Assembly (NCBI GenBank): GCA_041736675.1
Contig: JBGSTD010000026.1
Location: forward strand, 62,001-126,000
Direction: 5' to 3'
Length of the DNA stretch: 64,000 bases
Origin: Salaquimonas sp041736675
GTDB lineage: Bacteria > Pseudomonadota > Alphaproteobacteria > Rhizobiales > Rhizobiaceae
Positions 53,237 through 62,513 of the stretch are shown piece after piece (positions within the stretch are counted from its first letter, which is position 1; every line of letters starts with the position of its first letter). The notes below the pieces were generated by a model. That model was not told the DNA's origin. It saw only the letters and a list, made by a program, of their open reading frames with translations, and ran no database searches. The position numbers and the translations under genes were made by a program.

Positions 53237-54154
53237 ATGAAAAAACCCCTGCCTCCCGTCATTGTCATCTCCAGCCATGTTGTTCGCGGAACCGTTGGAA
53301 ATCGGGCAGCGGTCTTCGCGCTTGAGGTATTGGGTCATCGTGTTTGGGCGGTGCCAACAATTATTCTACCCTTTCATCCAGGACACGGAAAAGGAACCCG
53401 TATCATTGCGCCCGCGGAACAATTCGAGGCTCTGCTGACAGACTTGCTGAATTCGCGCTGGATCAGCGAAGTTGGCGGCGTTCTGACGGGTTATCTCGCC
53501 GGCAGGGATCAAGTGATTGCGACAACCGGTTTCATCAGGGCCTTGAAAGAACGCACCAAAGGTATTGTCCATGTTTGTGATCCGGTAATGGGCGACCGCC
53601 CAACAGAGGGCGAAGGAAGGCTTTATGTTCAAGATGATACAGCGGGCGCTATACGCGATCATTTGATTGGAACCGCTGATATCATCACCCCGAACAGTTT
53701 TGAACTTTCCTGGTTGACAGGTAAAAAGGTTATCACTGCAGGCGATGCAGTCGAGGCTGCAAAGGCATATCCTGGCAAACAGGTTCTGGTAACCTCAATG
53801 CCCGGTTTCATGCGGGGTAATATTGGCAATCTGCTTGTTTCAGGCGATGATGCCCTTTTTGCCGAGCATCACGAGGTAGACAATCCACCCAATGGTCCCG
53901 GCGATTTGACCGCTGCACTTTTCATGTCTCACAGCCTTTCCGGCATCGGACCTGAGAAAGCTCTGCACAAGACAACTTCAAGTGTATTCGAAATTGTGGC
54001 TTCTGCTGCAAAACGCGGTGCGGACGAATTGATGTTGGAAAGCGATGCAACATCCATTTCCACGCCCATGAGCATGGTACAAATGCGCAATCTGGCATCG
54101 ACGCGGATTTCCTCTGCGGGCAAGCGGAAACGGTACACGCCGAGCAGTCTATGA
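53237..54154 (+). CDS. pdxY: Pyridoxal kinase
   Basis: The 305-residue ribokinase-fold protein has the PdxY/PdxK features: VISSHVVRGTVGNRAAVFALEVLGHRVWAVPTIILPFHPGHG at the start (conserved pieces around Ser-x-Val and the GN motif), VCDPVMGD, TPNSFELSWLTG and the catalytic Asp in PNGPGDLTAALF. It phosphorylates pyridoxal to PLP in the salvage pathway. The final 30 residues extend beyond the usual 285-residue length. The next gene, carbonic anhydrase, follows by 55 bases. Confidence 0.92.
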   Translation: MKKPLPPVIVISSHVVRGTVGNRAAVFALEVLGHRVWAVPTIILPFHPGHGKGTRIIAPAEQFEALLTDLLNSRWISEVGGVLTGYLAGRDQVIATTGFIRALKERTKGIVHVCDPVMGDRPTEGEGRLYVQDDTAGAIRDHLIGTADIITPNSFELSWLTGKKVITAGDAVEAAKAYPGKQVLVTSMPGFMRGNIGNLLVSGDDALFAEHHEVDNPPNGPGDLTAALFMSHSLSGIGPEKALHKTTSSVFEIVASAAKRGADELMLESDATSISTPMSMVQMRNLASTRISSAGKRKRYTPSSL

Positions 54155-54209
54155 ATGCATTGCACAAAAATGACATTGCCAAATTTCAGCATTTGGATAA
54201 AACAAAATC

Positions 54210-54854
54210 ATGAAAAGATTTCCTGAAAAGCTCCTTAAAGGCTATCGCGACTTCATGTCGGGCCGATACATTTCAGAACGCGAACGCTATGCGGAATTGG
54301 CCGAAACCGGCCAGAAGCCGGAAATTCTGGTGATTGCCTGTTGTGACTCGCGCGCAGCTCCCGAGACAATATTCAATTGTGGTCCCGGCGAATTGTTTGT
54401 GGTTCGTAATGTTGCCAATCTTGTGCCGCCTTACGCACCTGATGACGCGTTTCATTCCACTTCTGCGGCATTGGAGTTCGCTGTACAGGCGCTTCGTGTA
54501 AAGCATATCATCGTCATGGGCCACGGTCGCTGCGGCGGCATTCAGGCAGCGCTCGACCCTTCTGACAAGCCTCTTTCCCCCGGCGACTTCATAGGCAAAT
54601 GGATGAGCATGCTTGCGCCTCTGGCCGAACAGATCCAGGGTTCCACTGCATTAACCCAAAGCGAACGCCAGACAGCTCTCGAACGTGTTTCTGTCCGCAA
54701 TTCGCTGATAAACCTGATGACATTTCCCTGCGTAAACATTCTGGAAGGCCGCGGCAAACTTTCGCTGCATGGTGCCTGGTTTGACATTTCAACCGGCGAA
54801 CTTTGGGTGATGGACAAGGAAACCGGCGACTTTGCCCGCCCGTCAATCCGATAG
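54210..54854 (+). CDS. Beta-class carbonic anhydrase
   Basis: The 214-residue protein has the zinc site of beta-carbonic anhydrases: ACCDSRAAPE (Cys45 with the Asp-Arg dyad 46/48), then MGHGRCGG (His105, Cys108). The N-terminal LLKGYRDFMSGRY helix and the C-terminal GAWFDISTGELWVMD strand are typical. It interconverts CO2 and bicarbonate in the cytoplasm, which could feed the biotin carboxylases. The order pdxY-carbonic anhydrase is common in related genomes. Confidence 0.93.
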   Translation: MKRFPEKLLKGYRDFMSGRYISERERYAELAETGQKPEILVIACCDSRAAPETIFNCGPGELFVVRNVANLVPPYAPDDAFHSTSAALEFAVQALRVKHIIVMGHGRCGGIQAALDPSDKPLSPGDFIGKWMSMLAPLAEQIQGSTALTQSERQTALERVSVRNSLINLMTFPCVNILEGRGKLSLHGAWFDISTGELWVMDKETGDFARPSIR

Positions 54855-54984
54855 TACCTAACGGCAGCCTATCAGTCTTTCTCCAACCGGAAGGAAACCT
54901 TTTTCGTCTCTGTGAGATAAAAGTTGAATTTTAGTACCCGATTCTTTCAGATAGTAAGGAAAGTCTGCAACCGGGGGTGCTTCA

Positions 54985-55452
54985 ATGCGCAAACCATTTT
55001 GGACTGTATTTGAAAGTTTCATATGCTCGTTGCCTGCGCGGTTCCTGGCAATTTCATTGATGATAGCCAATTTTGGATTATCCGGCCAATATGCCCACGG
55101 TGCCGAAAGCATGCCGGAACCGCTTGTTGAGTGGTATCAGGCTCTGCGAAGCAGCGATGCCCCAACCCTTGACAGATTGCTCTCGGTTGATGCCACCATC
55201 GATCTGACTGATCTTGGAATTTCTCAAACAAAAACTGAATTTCTCGATTCTCTTGATGAATGGAAAGAGGCCAATGATGGAGCCACCATTTTGACTAGAA
55301 TCGAAGAGATGGATTCAAACTCTGCAATTGTAGATGTCTGTTACCGGTTTGCCAGCAATGAAATGTTGATCCGCGAAACATTCACTTTGTCCAGGCAACA
55401 GATTTCAGGTTCTGTGCAGGCGCAAATTTCAGATAACTGTGAAGGTTTTTAG
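54985..55452 (+). CDS. Exported hypothetical protein with NTF2-like fold pattern
   Basis: The 155-residue protein has a signal peptide (hydrophobic at about 14-34, likely cut near AHGAES). The mature part, PLVEWYQALRSSDAPTLDRLLSVDATIDLTDLG, reads like the first helices and strand of an NTF2/SnoaL-like domain, and there are two later Cys (about 120 and 152) that could pair in the periplasm. No catalytic function can be named. It stands alone between the carbonic anhydrase gene and a non-coding stretch. Confidence 0.7.
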   Translation: MRKPFWTVFESFICSLPARFLAISLMIANFGLSGQYAHGAESMPEPLVEWYQALRSSDAPTLDRLLSVDATIDLTDLGISQTKTEFLDSLDEWKEANDGATILTRIEEMDSNSAIVDVCYRFASNEMLIRETFTLSRQQISGSVQAQISDNCEGF

Positions 55453-55492
55453 CCGGACCGATTTTGCAGCATTCAATGATTGTTTTTTAATC

Positions 55493-55651
55493 ACACAGAA
55501 ACGCCGGCCAGAACTCTTTGGGGCGTTAAGAGAAACAAGCCAGCGTCCATTCCCCAAGTAGGGAACCTGTGGGTTCTTGTGGCGGGATATTTAAGCTCGT
55601 TCTCACCGCCCATGCCATGAAACTAGATCATATGCGCCGGGAATTATGTGT
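55493..55651 (+). ncRNA. Candidate structured RNA, about 160 nt (6S-like rod?)
   Basis: The ends pair as a closing helix: ACACA (55493-55497) with TGTGT (55647-55651), then across a symmetric six-by-six loop CCGGC (55504-55508) with GCCGG (55636-55640). Inside are strong local stems: TTCCC/GGGAA around 55549-55565, GAACC/GGTTC at 55563-55576, and GGCGG/CCGCC near 55581-55610. No protein is encoded. The total length and long rod-like fold with an interrupted middle recall 6S RNA, but I cannot align it to a known 6S consensus, the strand is a guess, and TGTGT could instead pair with ACACA just downstream. Confidence 0.35.
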
Positions 55652-55725
55652 ATTTTGACACACTTCAAAAGCATGCCTGCCACGACCGGAAAACGGCGGC
55701 TAAAAATCAGTTGATAAAAAATCAG

Positions 55726-55750
55726 AAAAAAAGCGGGCATTGCGGCCCGC
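55726..55750 (-). terminator. Intrinsic terminator of asd
   Basis: Read on the minus strand, GCGGGC and GCCCGC form a six-base stem with a CGCAAT loop (55733-55750), followed by seven T residues (55732-55726). It starts 25 bases past the asd stop codon, and a second T run follows at about 55716. Confidence 0.88.
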
Positions 55751-55775
55751 CTCTGAAATTCATCTTTGCGTGAAA

Positions 55776-56816
55776 TCATGCAACCGCAGCTGTCGCTTTT
55801 GGTTTGATCAAGCCGCGATTAACCAGCAATTCGGCAATCTGCACCGTGTTGAGTGCGGCACCTTTGCGAAGATTGTCTGAGACCACCCAGATATTAAGAC
55901 CATAATCGACAGTTGGATCTTCCCTGATGCGGGATATATACGTCGCATCTTCGCCAGCGCAATCATGCGGCGTGGTGTACCCGCCGTTTTCGCGCTTGTC
56001 GATCACCAGGCAGCCTGGAGCTTCGCGCAGGATTGACCGGGCTTCATCTGCGGAAATCTCGTTTTCAAACTCGATATTGACCGCTTCGGAATGGCCGATG
56101 AATACAGGAACGCGCACAGCAGTGCAGGTCACCTTGATATTCTTGTCGAGCATTTTCTTCGTCTCGGCGACAACCTTCCACTCTTCCTTGGTGGAGCCGT
56201 CATCCATGAACACATCAATGTGGGGAATGACGTTGAAGGCAATGCGCTTGGTGAATTTCTTCGCAACAATATCGCCGTTCTGATAAACCGCTTTGGTCTG
56301 CTCGAACAATTCGTCCATGCCTTCCTTGCCGGCACCTGAAACTGACTGATAGGTCGACACAACGACGCGTTTGATCTTTGCATGATCATGCAAAGGCTTC
56401 AAAGCCACAACCAGCTGCGCTGTAGAGCAATTCGGATTGGCGATGATGTTCTTCTTCGAAAAGCCGACCACCGCATCTGCATTGACCTCAGGAACGATGA
56501 GAGGAACGTCCGGATCATAGCGGAAAGCAGAGGAATTATCGATGACCACACAGCCCTGTCTGCCGATCTTCGGAGAGTATTCCTTGGAAATATCGCCGCC
56601 CGCCGACATCAGCGCGATATCGGTATCGGAGAAATCATAATCATCCAGCACCTTGACCTTCAGTGTCTTGTCGCCAAAGGAAACTTCAGTTCCAAGGCTG
56701 CGGCGCGAGGCCAGCGCGACTACCGTATCAGCAGGAAATCCCCGCTCGGCAAGAATATCAAGCATTTCTCGTCCCACATTGCCTGTGGCACCAATGACTG
56801 CAACTTTATAACCCAT
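55776..56816 (-). CDS. asd: Aspartate-semialdehyde dehydrogenase
   Basis: The start at 56816 follows AAGGG eight bases upstream and gives 346 residues. The NADP-binding VAVIGATGNVGREML, the catalytic Cys in NPNCSTAQLV and the late GAALNTVQIAELL are all present, with SGAGKEGMDEL in the core. The enzyme reduces aspartyl phosphate to the semialdehyde, the branch point to lysine, diaminopimelate, methionine and threonine. It ends at a clear terminator. Confidence 0.95.
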   Translation of the reverse strand: MGYKVAVIGATGNVGREMLDILAERGFPADTVVALASRRSLGTEVSFGDKTLKVKVLDDYDFSDTDIALMSAGGDISKEYSPKIGRQGCVVIDNSSAFRYDPDVPLIVPEVNADAVVGFSKKNIIANPNCSTAQLVVALKPLHDHAKIKRVVVSTYQSVSGAGKEGMDELFEQTKAVYQNGDIVAKKFTKRIAFNVIPHIDVFMDDGSTKEEWKVVAETKKMLDKNIKVTCTAVRVPVFIGHSEAVNIEFENEISADEARSILREAPGCLVIDKRENGGYTTPHDCAGEDATYISRIREDPTVDYGLNIWVVSDNLRKGAALNTVQIAELLVNRGLIKPKATAAVA

Positions 56817-57210
56817 GACAAATACCCTTTTCAGGCTCCTGATTTTCCAGCTCACAAATCCGAGCGGTACTCTCTTCCACTATGTTTACGGCAGATGAAT
56901 TTCACCGCCTCGATCTCCCTGTCGGCGCAGGGAAGAGAGACGCGCAAACAGGAAGTTCAGACCGTTTTCTTGGTGGTCTTGGTCTTTGCTGTTTTTGTAG
57001 TCTTCGCTGAAATAAAATCAGGTTCGGCGCAAGAAAATACGTCCCATGGTGACCTACCAAAGGAATTTTCATTTCTGCAATATTGATGTCCAAAGACCAC
57101 GTTATACATCCTTGCCTGATGCGCGCTTCTTAACGCGTTTTTTCAAAGAGTCAATTAGCTCTTTGCCAAAGGCTCAAAGTTGCTGCGACCAGGAGGTGGC
57201 AGCCGCAGGA
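56817..57210. other. Non-coding stretch upstream of asd
   Basis: These 394 bp between the broken TadG-like gene and asd, both on the minus strand, contain no supported gene. The only structure I see is a perfect seven-base inverted repeat, CAAAGAG/CTCTTTG with an eight-base loop, at 57144-57165. The asd promoter should lie in the left half. Confidence 0.5.
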
Positions 57211-58449
57211 CTACATCGACAGATGCAAACTTGTCATGTGTTCCTGGATTTTCTTGAAAACATCCTGCAATTGCGCGCCTGTTGCCGCATGAAAATATTG
57301 TTCAGGCGAAGAAGCACAGTTTTCAATCAGATCTTTGCCGCTTGAACTAAGCGTCCCGAAGGTAATAGTATACATGGATATTCCATCATTCTTGATGCTG
57401 TTGCAGGCGGATGTTGTATACTCATTGGCCTAAACGACATCATGCCCGTCTTGGAAAGGCGATCCTGGAAGTTGAGCAGAGACTGTATTTTCACCATCTG
57501 TCATCAACACCATGAACCGGTTGATATTGTCTGCAGTAACAGCCGCATCGCTCGCGGCTTCACTGAAAGGTTCTTCATGGGAAAGTATTCGTCTGCCCCA
57601 GGTTAATCCGGATGGAACATAGGTCATTCCTGTGGCCACCATGTCATTGATTTCCTGAAGAACCTTTGCCCGGTTGTCGGTAAGCGGTGTTATTTGCGCT
57701 CCACAGGTGACGCCTGAAATACCTGGCACTTTCTTGCTTGCAAAATCGCTGTCATCGAGATTGAACGGATGCAGGCGGGAGCCCACACAACCGTTCCAGG
57801 CATGTGGATCACCAATGATTGTAAGCCAGGAGGCTCCCACCTTGTCCAAGCCGACATTCACATAATTGCCAAAGGGTACAATTCCGATTTTCGCGATACC
57901 ACCAGTAGGTTTGGTCATCACACCATTGGCGAAGTCGGTGGCGGCTGTTTTGAGCGCATCCAGCTTGCCTTCCTGGTTCATCGACCCGGTATTGTCGAGA
58001 ACAAACGCAATCTCCATCTTGCCGAAAGAGGACCTTATTTGCGATACCGCATTAAAACCCATCGTTTTGACACCTGCCAGAAGCATGAAATTGGTATCGG
58101 TTGAAGATTTTGCGGTGACCGTCAATTTATGGTTGGGTTTGTCCAGCAGAACATCCAGCTTGGAGATGCTTTTATACTCGTCTTCTGCAAGCGTTGCCTT
58201 CAGAAAATCCTGCAGTTTTTGCTCGATTTCGACGGATGTCATGTCTTCAAATGTTTGGCCGACAGAGAGGATGGCGCCGTCTACCGAGTTTTGAAGGCTT
58301 GTCTGGCGATTGGCAAGTTGCGAATAGTCAACCGCCACACCAATCCCCATCATCACCGGTAACATGGACAGGCTGAGAATAACACCAAAATTGCCGGACG
58401 TATTTTTAATAAAATGTTTCAAAATCAAATTTCCCACCCAAAGATTCAT
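57211..58449 (-). pseudogene. TadG-like von Willebrand protein gene interrupted by one amber codon
   Basis: The first 339 codons (58449-57433) encode a TadE/G-like N terminus with one membrane helix (about 22-42) and a von Willebrand domain with the MIDAS motif VLDNTGSM and the later LMTDGEN. A TAG at 57432-57430 stops it. In the same frame another 72 codons follow to a second TAG at 57213-57211, and they align with the C-terminal end of the neighbouring paralogue (ITFGTLSSSGKDLIENCASS...; shared ending LHLSM). The paralogue has Gln at the stop position, so a CAG to TAG change explains it. Either the gene is broken, the stop is read through, or the base is an assembly error. The truncated product would still contain most of the von Willebrand domain. 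Confidence 0.85.
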
Positions 58450-58595
58450 TCTAATTCTAGATGTTATGTTTAAATTTTGAGTTAAGACAAATTTGGGTAA
58501 TAATCCTTTTTATTGGCGGAATATAATCGTCCATTATCAAATAAAATCGGCTGAAATTTAATTTTCAAAGCTAGTCAATTTAAGTATCTATTTGT

Positions 58596-59969
58596 TTACA
58601 TGGACAAATGCAGCGCTGAAATCTGCGCCTGGATGTCATTGAATGCGGCCTTCAAGTCGTTGCCAGTGGTCGCATGATAGTATTGCGAACTATTGGATGC
58701 ACAATTCTGGATCAGGTCTTTCGTTTCATTTGTAAGCGTCCCGAATGTAACGGTGAAAACCGAAATATCCTCGCTCTTGATATTATTGCAGGCCTTGGCA
58801 GTCCAGGAATTGGCCTGGGTCACGTCACTACCCCAATGGGAAGGTGCACCCGGCAATTGGGCTGACTTGGTATTGTCGCCATCCGTCATCAGGATGAGAT
58901 ATTTCTTGATCTTGTCTTTTTTGGCCTGGGATTTGCTGACCCCGCCAACAAAAGGCTCACCGCTTGACAATACTCTTTGTCCCCAGGTCAGACCGGAGGG
59001 AATATAGGTTTCGCCGCCAATAAACATGGCGTCAATGTCATCGAGAATTGTCTGCTTGTTGTCTGTCAGCGGCCTGATTGGTGCTCCACAACTGGTATTC
59101 ATCAGCCCGGGAACTCTCTTGTTGTAGTTCCTGTCTTCAAGATTCAGCGGCTCTTCACGCGATCCGACACAGCCGTACCAGGTAGTTGTAATCGTCTGTG
59201 GTCCGCAGACCTGATAGGGTGCTCCATAGACATTGTTGCACTGCTGATAGGTGTAGGCAACGCCATCATTGTATCCGGTCTGCGTTGTACAACTGCCGGA
59301 GGAAATCAAATCCTGCGTCATGTAACAATAATTGGGTTCGGTGACCGTCGAATCCGCGTCAACCTGCAGCCACGAGGCATTTCGGTTGGACATGCCGACA
59401 TTGACATGGTTGGAAAAAGGCACGATGCCGATTTTGGTTGATCCGCCGGTATCCTTGAGCATCATCGCTTCGGTGAACGCCGTCGCCGCCTCTTTGAGTG
59501 AAACAATTTTTCCGTCTGCTGCCATCGAACCGGTATTGTCGAGAACAAAGGCGATTTCTATACCGCCGGAAGCTGACTTGATTTGAGATGTGGCGTCATA
59601 GGGAAGTGTTTTGATACCCGCGAGCAGCATGAAATTGGTATCAATTTTCGCTTCAGCCTTGGCTGTCAGTGAATGATTTTTTTTATCCACCTCGACGGTA
59701 ATCTTGCCGATTTTCTTGTATTCGCTCGCGCTCAAATTGGATTTCAGAAAATTCTTCAATTCCTTGACAACTGCCGACTTTTCTCTCGATTCAAAATCAC
59801 GTCCGACAGCCAGAATTGCCGCATCGAGCGAGTTTTGCAGTTTGGAGTTCTCACGCGACATGATGCTGTAATCGACCGCAGCGCCGATTGTCAGGATCAC
59901 CGGAACGGCAATCAACGCAGACATTTGGGAAAAGTTGCCGCTATTGTTTTTGGAAAATTTGTTTAGCAT
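58596..59969 (-). CDS. TadG-like pilus-assembly protein with von Willebrand domain
   Basis: The 457-residue protein has a short cytoplasmic N terminus and one membrane helix (about 16-36) of the TadE/G type. A periplasmic region follows, and a von Willebrand A domain starts near 150 with the metal site VLDNTGSMAADG; LMTDGDN comes later. Within the domain is a Cys- and Tyr-rich insert of about 55 residues (around 225-280) that the downstream paralogue lacks. TadG proteins assist assembly of Flp/Tad pili, but no other tad genes lie in this window. It is 146 bases upstream of the broken paralogue, on the same strand, a clear tandem duplication. Confidence 0.85.
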   Translation of the reverse strand: MLNKFSKNNSGNFSQMSALIAVPVILTIGAAVDYSIMSRENSKLQNSLDAAILAVGRDFESREKSAVVKELKNFLKSNLSASEYKKIGKITVEVDKKNHSLTAKAEAKIDTNFMLLAGIKTLPYDATSQIKSASGGIEIAFVLDNTGSMAADGKIVSLKEAATAFTEAMMLKDTGGSTKIGIVPFSNHVNVGMSNRNASWLQVDADSTVTEPNYCYMTQDLISSGSCTTQTGYNDGVAYTYQQCNNVYGAPYQVCGPQTITTTWYGCVGSREEPLNLEDRNYNKRVPGLMNTSCGAPIRPLTDNKQTILDDIDAMFIGGETYIPSGLTWGQRVLSSGEPFVGGVSKSQAKKDKIKKYLILMTDGDNTKSAQLPGAPSHWGSDVTQANSWTAKACNNIKSEDISVFTVTFGTLTNETKDLIQNCASNSSQYYHATTGNDLKAAFNDIQAQISALHLSM

Positions 59970-60119
59970 GGGCCTGGTTCCAAGTGGGTTTGGATTACCC
60001 TAGGGCAGCCTGCATAAAATTTGGTTAACACCATTGATTATATTCAATTTTCAGGCGTCATGCCTAACAAATCATGACCATGACGCCTGAATTTGGGACG
60101 CTCACACAACCATCTGGAG

Positions 60120-61232
60120 CTATGAATTGAGCACTTTGATCTGGGCAAGAATGGCGTCGCCCATTTCTGTTGTTCCAATTTTCTTGCAACCTTCACTCAT
60201 GATATCTGCGGTGCGGAGCCCCTGATCGAGCACATTGGCAATCGCGGTTTCAATCAGCGTGGCTTCTTCAATCATGTTGAAAGAATAGCGAAGGCACATG
60301 GCAAAAGAGGCGATCATTGCAATCGGATTGGCTGCACCTGTTCCGGCAATATCGGGCGCCGAACCATGTACCGGCTCGTAGAGTGCCTTGCGTTTTCCGG
60401 TCACGCTGTCAGGCGCGCCCAGTGAAGCTGAGGGTAGCATGCCCAGTGATCCGGTCAGCATGGCTGCAACATCCGACAACATGTCGCCAAACAGGTTGTC
60501 AGTCACAATAACGTCAAACTGCTTGGGCCAGCGTACAAGCTGCATTCCGCCGGCATCTGCCAGCATGTGCGACAATTCCACATCGGGATAATTTGCCTTG
60601 TGGGTTGCTGTCACAACCTCGTTCCACAAAACGCCGGACTTCATCACATTGCGCTTTTCCATGGAGCAGACCTTGTTCTGGCGGGTTCTTGCCAGTTCAA
60701 ATGCCACACCCGAAATGCGCTCGATTTCATAGGTATCATAAACCTGCGTATCGATCGCCCGTTTCTGGCCATTTCCGATATCGGTGATTGTCTTTGGCTC
60801 ACCAAAATAAACACCGCCGGTCAACTCGCGAACGATCAGAATATCAAGTCCTTCAACCACTTCTGGCTTGAGTGAAGAAGACTGTGCAAGGGCGGGATAA
60901 CAGATCGCCGGACGCAGGTTTGCAAACAATTGCATGTCCTTGCGCAGGCGCAAAAGACCCGCCTCCGGGCGCTGCTCGTAAGGAACCGTATCCCATTTCG
61001 GACCGCCGACAGCGCCAAACAAAACGGCATCGGCCGCCATTGCCTTTTCCATGTCCGTATCAGAGATCGCTTCGCCATGGGCATCATAGGCCGAACCGCC
61101 GACAAGCCCTTCATCGGTTTCGAAGCCGGCATCGAGATTGGCATTCATCCAGCTGATAATCTTGCGTACTTCACCCATGGCCTCAGGGCCAATGCCATCT
61201 CCGGGAAGCAAAAACAGTTTACGGACGCTCAT
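60120..61232 (-). CDS. leuB: 3-isopropylmalate dehydrogenase
   Basis: The start at 61232 follows AAGGA and gives 370 residues. The protein has the beta-decarboxylating dehydrogenase core: LFLLPGDGIGPEAM, LFGAVGGPKWD, RELTGGVYFG, the DNLFGDMLSDVAAMLTGSLGMLPSASLG metal and NAD region, and EPVHGSAPDIAG. It oxidises and decarboxylates 3-isopropylmalate in leucine synthesis. It lies near leuD on the same strand; a small membrane-protein gene lies between them. Confidence 0.96.
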   Translation of the reverse strand: MSVRKLFLLPGDGIGPEAMGEVRKIISWMNANLDAGFETDEGLVGGSAYDAHGEAISDTDMEKAMAADAVLFGAVGGPKWDTVPYEQRPEAGLLRLRKDMQLFANLRPAICYPALAQSSSLKPEVVEGLDILIVRELTGGVYFGEPKTITDIGNGQKRAIDTQVYDTYEIERISGVAFELARTRQNKVCSMEKRNVMKSGVLWNEVVTATHKANYPDVELSHMLADAGGMQLVRWPKQFDVIVTDNLFGDMLSDVAAMLTGSLGMLPSASLGAPDSVTGKRKALYEPVHGSAPDIAGTGAANPIAMIASFAMCLRYSFNMIEEATLIETAIANVLDQGLRTADIMSEGCKKIGTTEMGDAILAQIKVLNS

Positions 61233-61411
61233 GAAATCTTTCCTTTTTGATAAGGCCGCATTAGCGGCAAAATAAACTCTTGGCATAAAAGCCCTGCCAT
61301 GACTGCCGGCTGCCGGAGTGGTCAAAGCGTTCCTTAAACTTGACCAAAGTATTTTTCAACAAATCTGTTTGGATTGCTTTTCGCGGCTTGTCCCACAACA
61401 ACCAAAATGAG

Positions 61412-61648
61412 TTATTTTACCGTGAGAGACTCTACAATGCGCCTGACTGCAGGTGCAACAAACAAGACGGTTGGAAAGGCAACAGTCCAGGTTGCCGCCC
61501 ATGACTTCATCCATTTGCCCAAAAAGGCAGGATCAGAAATGCCAAGCGCAACGATATTGGAAATTCCCGAGATGACGAATGTCATGAAGGTTGCCAGCAG
61601 AAACCCGAATGCAATGGGTGCCAGCTTTTTCGATATGAATGGACGCAT
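61412..61648 (-). CDS. DUF2798-like small membrane protein
   Basis: The 78-residue protein has two hydrophobic helices (about 10-35 and 47-68) and the pattern FGFLLATFMTFVISGISN...FLGKWMKSWAATWTVAFPTVLFVAPAVRRIV, which I recognise as the DUF2798 type. It is predicted to span the inner membrane twice. The function is unknown. It sits between leuD and leuB on the same strand, without tight spacing to either. Confidence 0.75.
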   Translation of the reverse strand: MRPFISKKLAPIAFGFLLATFMTFVISGISNIVALGISDPAFLGKWMKSWAATWTVAFPTVLFVAPAVRRIVESLTVK

Positions 61649-61730
61649 TTGTGAAATTCACCCCAAAGTCTATATTTTTTTGCTTCTCAGTTGGCAAAAA
61701 TGCCAGGCAAACAAACCTTTCGGATCACAA

Positions 61731-62336
61731 TCAGATCCAGGGCCTGCTGTCTTTCATCCTTTTTTCATAACTGGTGATATCGGGGGCCTTTTCCAAAGTC
61801 TCGCCAATATCGTCAATGCCGTTCAGCAAACGGTGTTTGCGGTCCGGATCAATCTCGAAATGAATGGTTCCACCATCTGGCCCGGCAATGGTCTGGGCTT
61901 CCAGATCAATGCTGAGCGTCGCATTGGAACCGCGCTGCGCATCGTCCATCAGCTGGTCGAGCTGTTTCTGGCTGACCATAATCGGCAAAATGCCGTTCTT
62001 GAAGCAGTTATTGTAAAAAATATCAGCAAAGCTGGTTGAGATGACAGACTTTATGCCGAAATCGAGCAGCGCCCAGGGCGCATGTTCGCGTGAGGAGCCG
62101 CAGCCGAAATTGTCTCCGGCCACAAGGATTTCCGCCTTCCGGTAGGCAGGCTGGTTGAGAACAAAATCCGGGTTCTCGCTGCCATCCTCGCCAAAGCGCA
62201 TTTCCGCAAAAAGACCCTTGCCAAGACCTGTCCGCTTGATTGTCTTGAGATAATCCTTGGGAATGATCATGTCCGTATCGATATTGATGATCGGCAATGG
62301 CGCGGCAACACTGGTGAGTTTGTTGAATTTTTGCAT
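61731..62336 (-). CDS. leuD: 3-isopropylmalate dehydratase small subunit
   Basis: The 201-residue protein is a LeuD swivelling domain: PLPIINIDTDMIIPKDYLKTI at the start, the active-site loop AGDNFGCGSSREHAPWAL and the SFADIFYNNCFKNGILP stretch. With LeuC (not in this window) it isomerises 2- to 3-isopropylmalate. Its product is the substrate of LeuB encoded nearby. Confidence 0.96.
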   Translation of the reverse strand: MQKFNKLTSVAAPLPIINIDTDMIIPKDYLKTIKRTGLGKGLFAEMRFGEDGSENPDFVLNQPAYRKAEILVAGDNFGCGSSREHAPWALLDFGIKSVISTSFADIFYNNCFKNGILPIMVSQKQLDQLMDDAQRGSNATLSIDLEAQTIAGPDGGTIHFEIDPDRKHRLLNGIDDIGETLEKAPDITSYEKRMKDSRPWI

Positions 62337-62513
62337 GGCTTGTTTGCGTCCGGTTTGTTCTGAAAAATGTTAGGGGCGGTTTACAACATGATTTCCGCTT
62401 CGTCGAGTGCCGCGGTGAAACGAAGCACTGCTCCCGGCGAATATTTTACCAAATCAGGTTTGCCTTTGCGCAAGCCTCTTGCGCCGACTGGTTTTTGGCG
62501 GCAGTAAACCCCT

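Noticed and set aside
57144..57165. Perfect inverted repeat CAAAGAG/CTCTTTG as a terminator for the TadG-like genes
   Set aside because: Read in the direction of those genes it is followed by A residues, not T residues. It may be a protein-binding site or chance.
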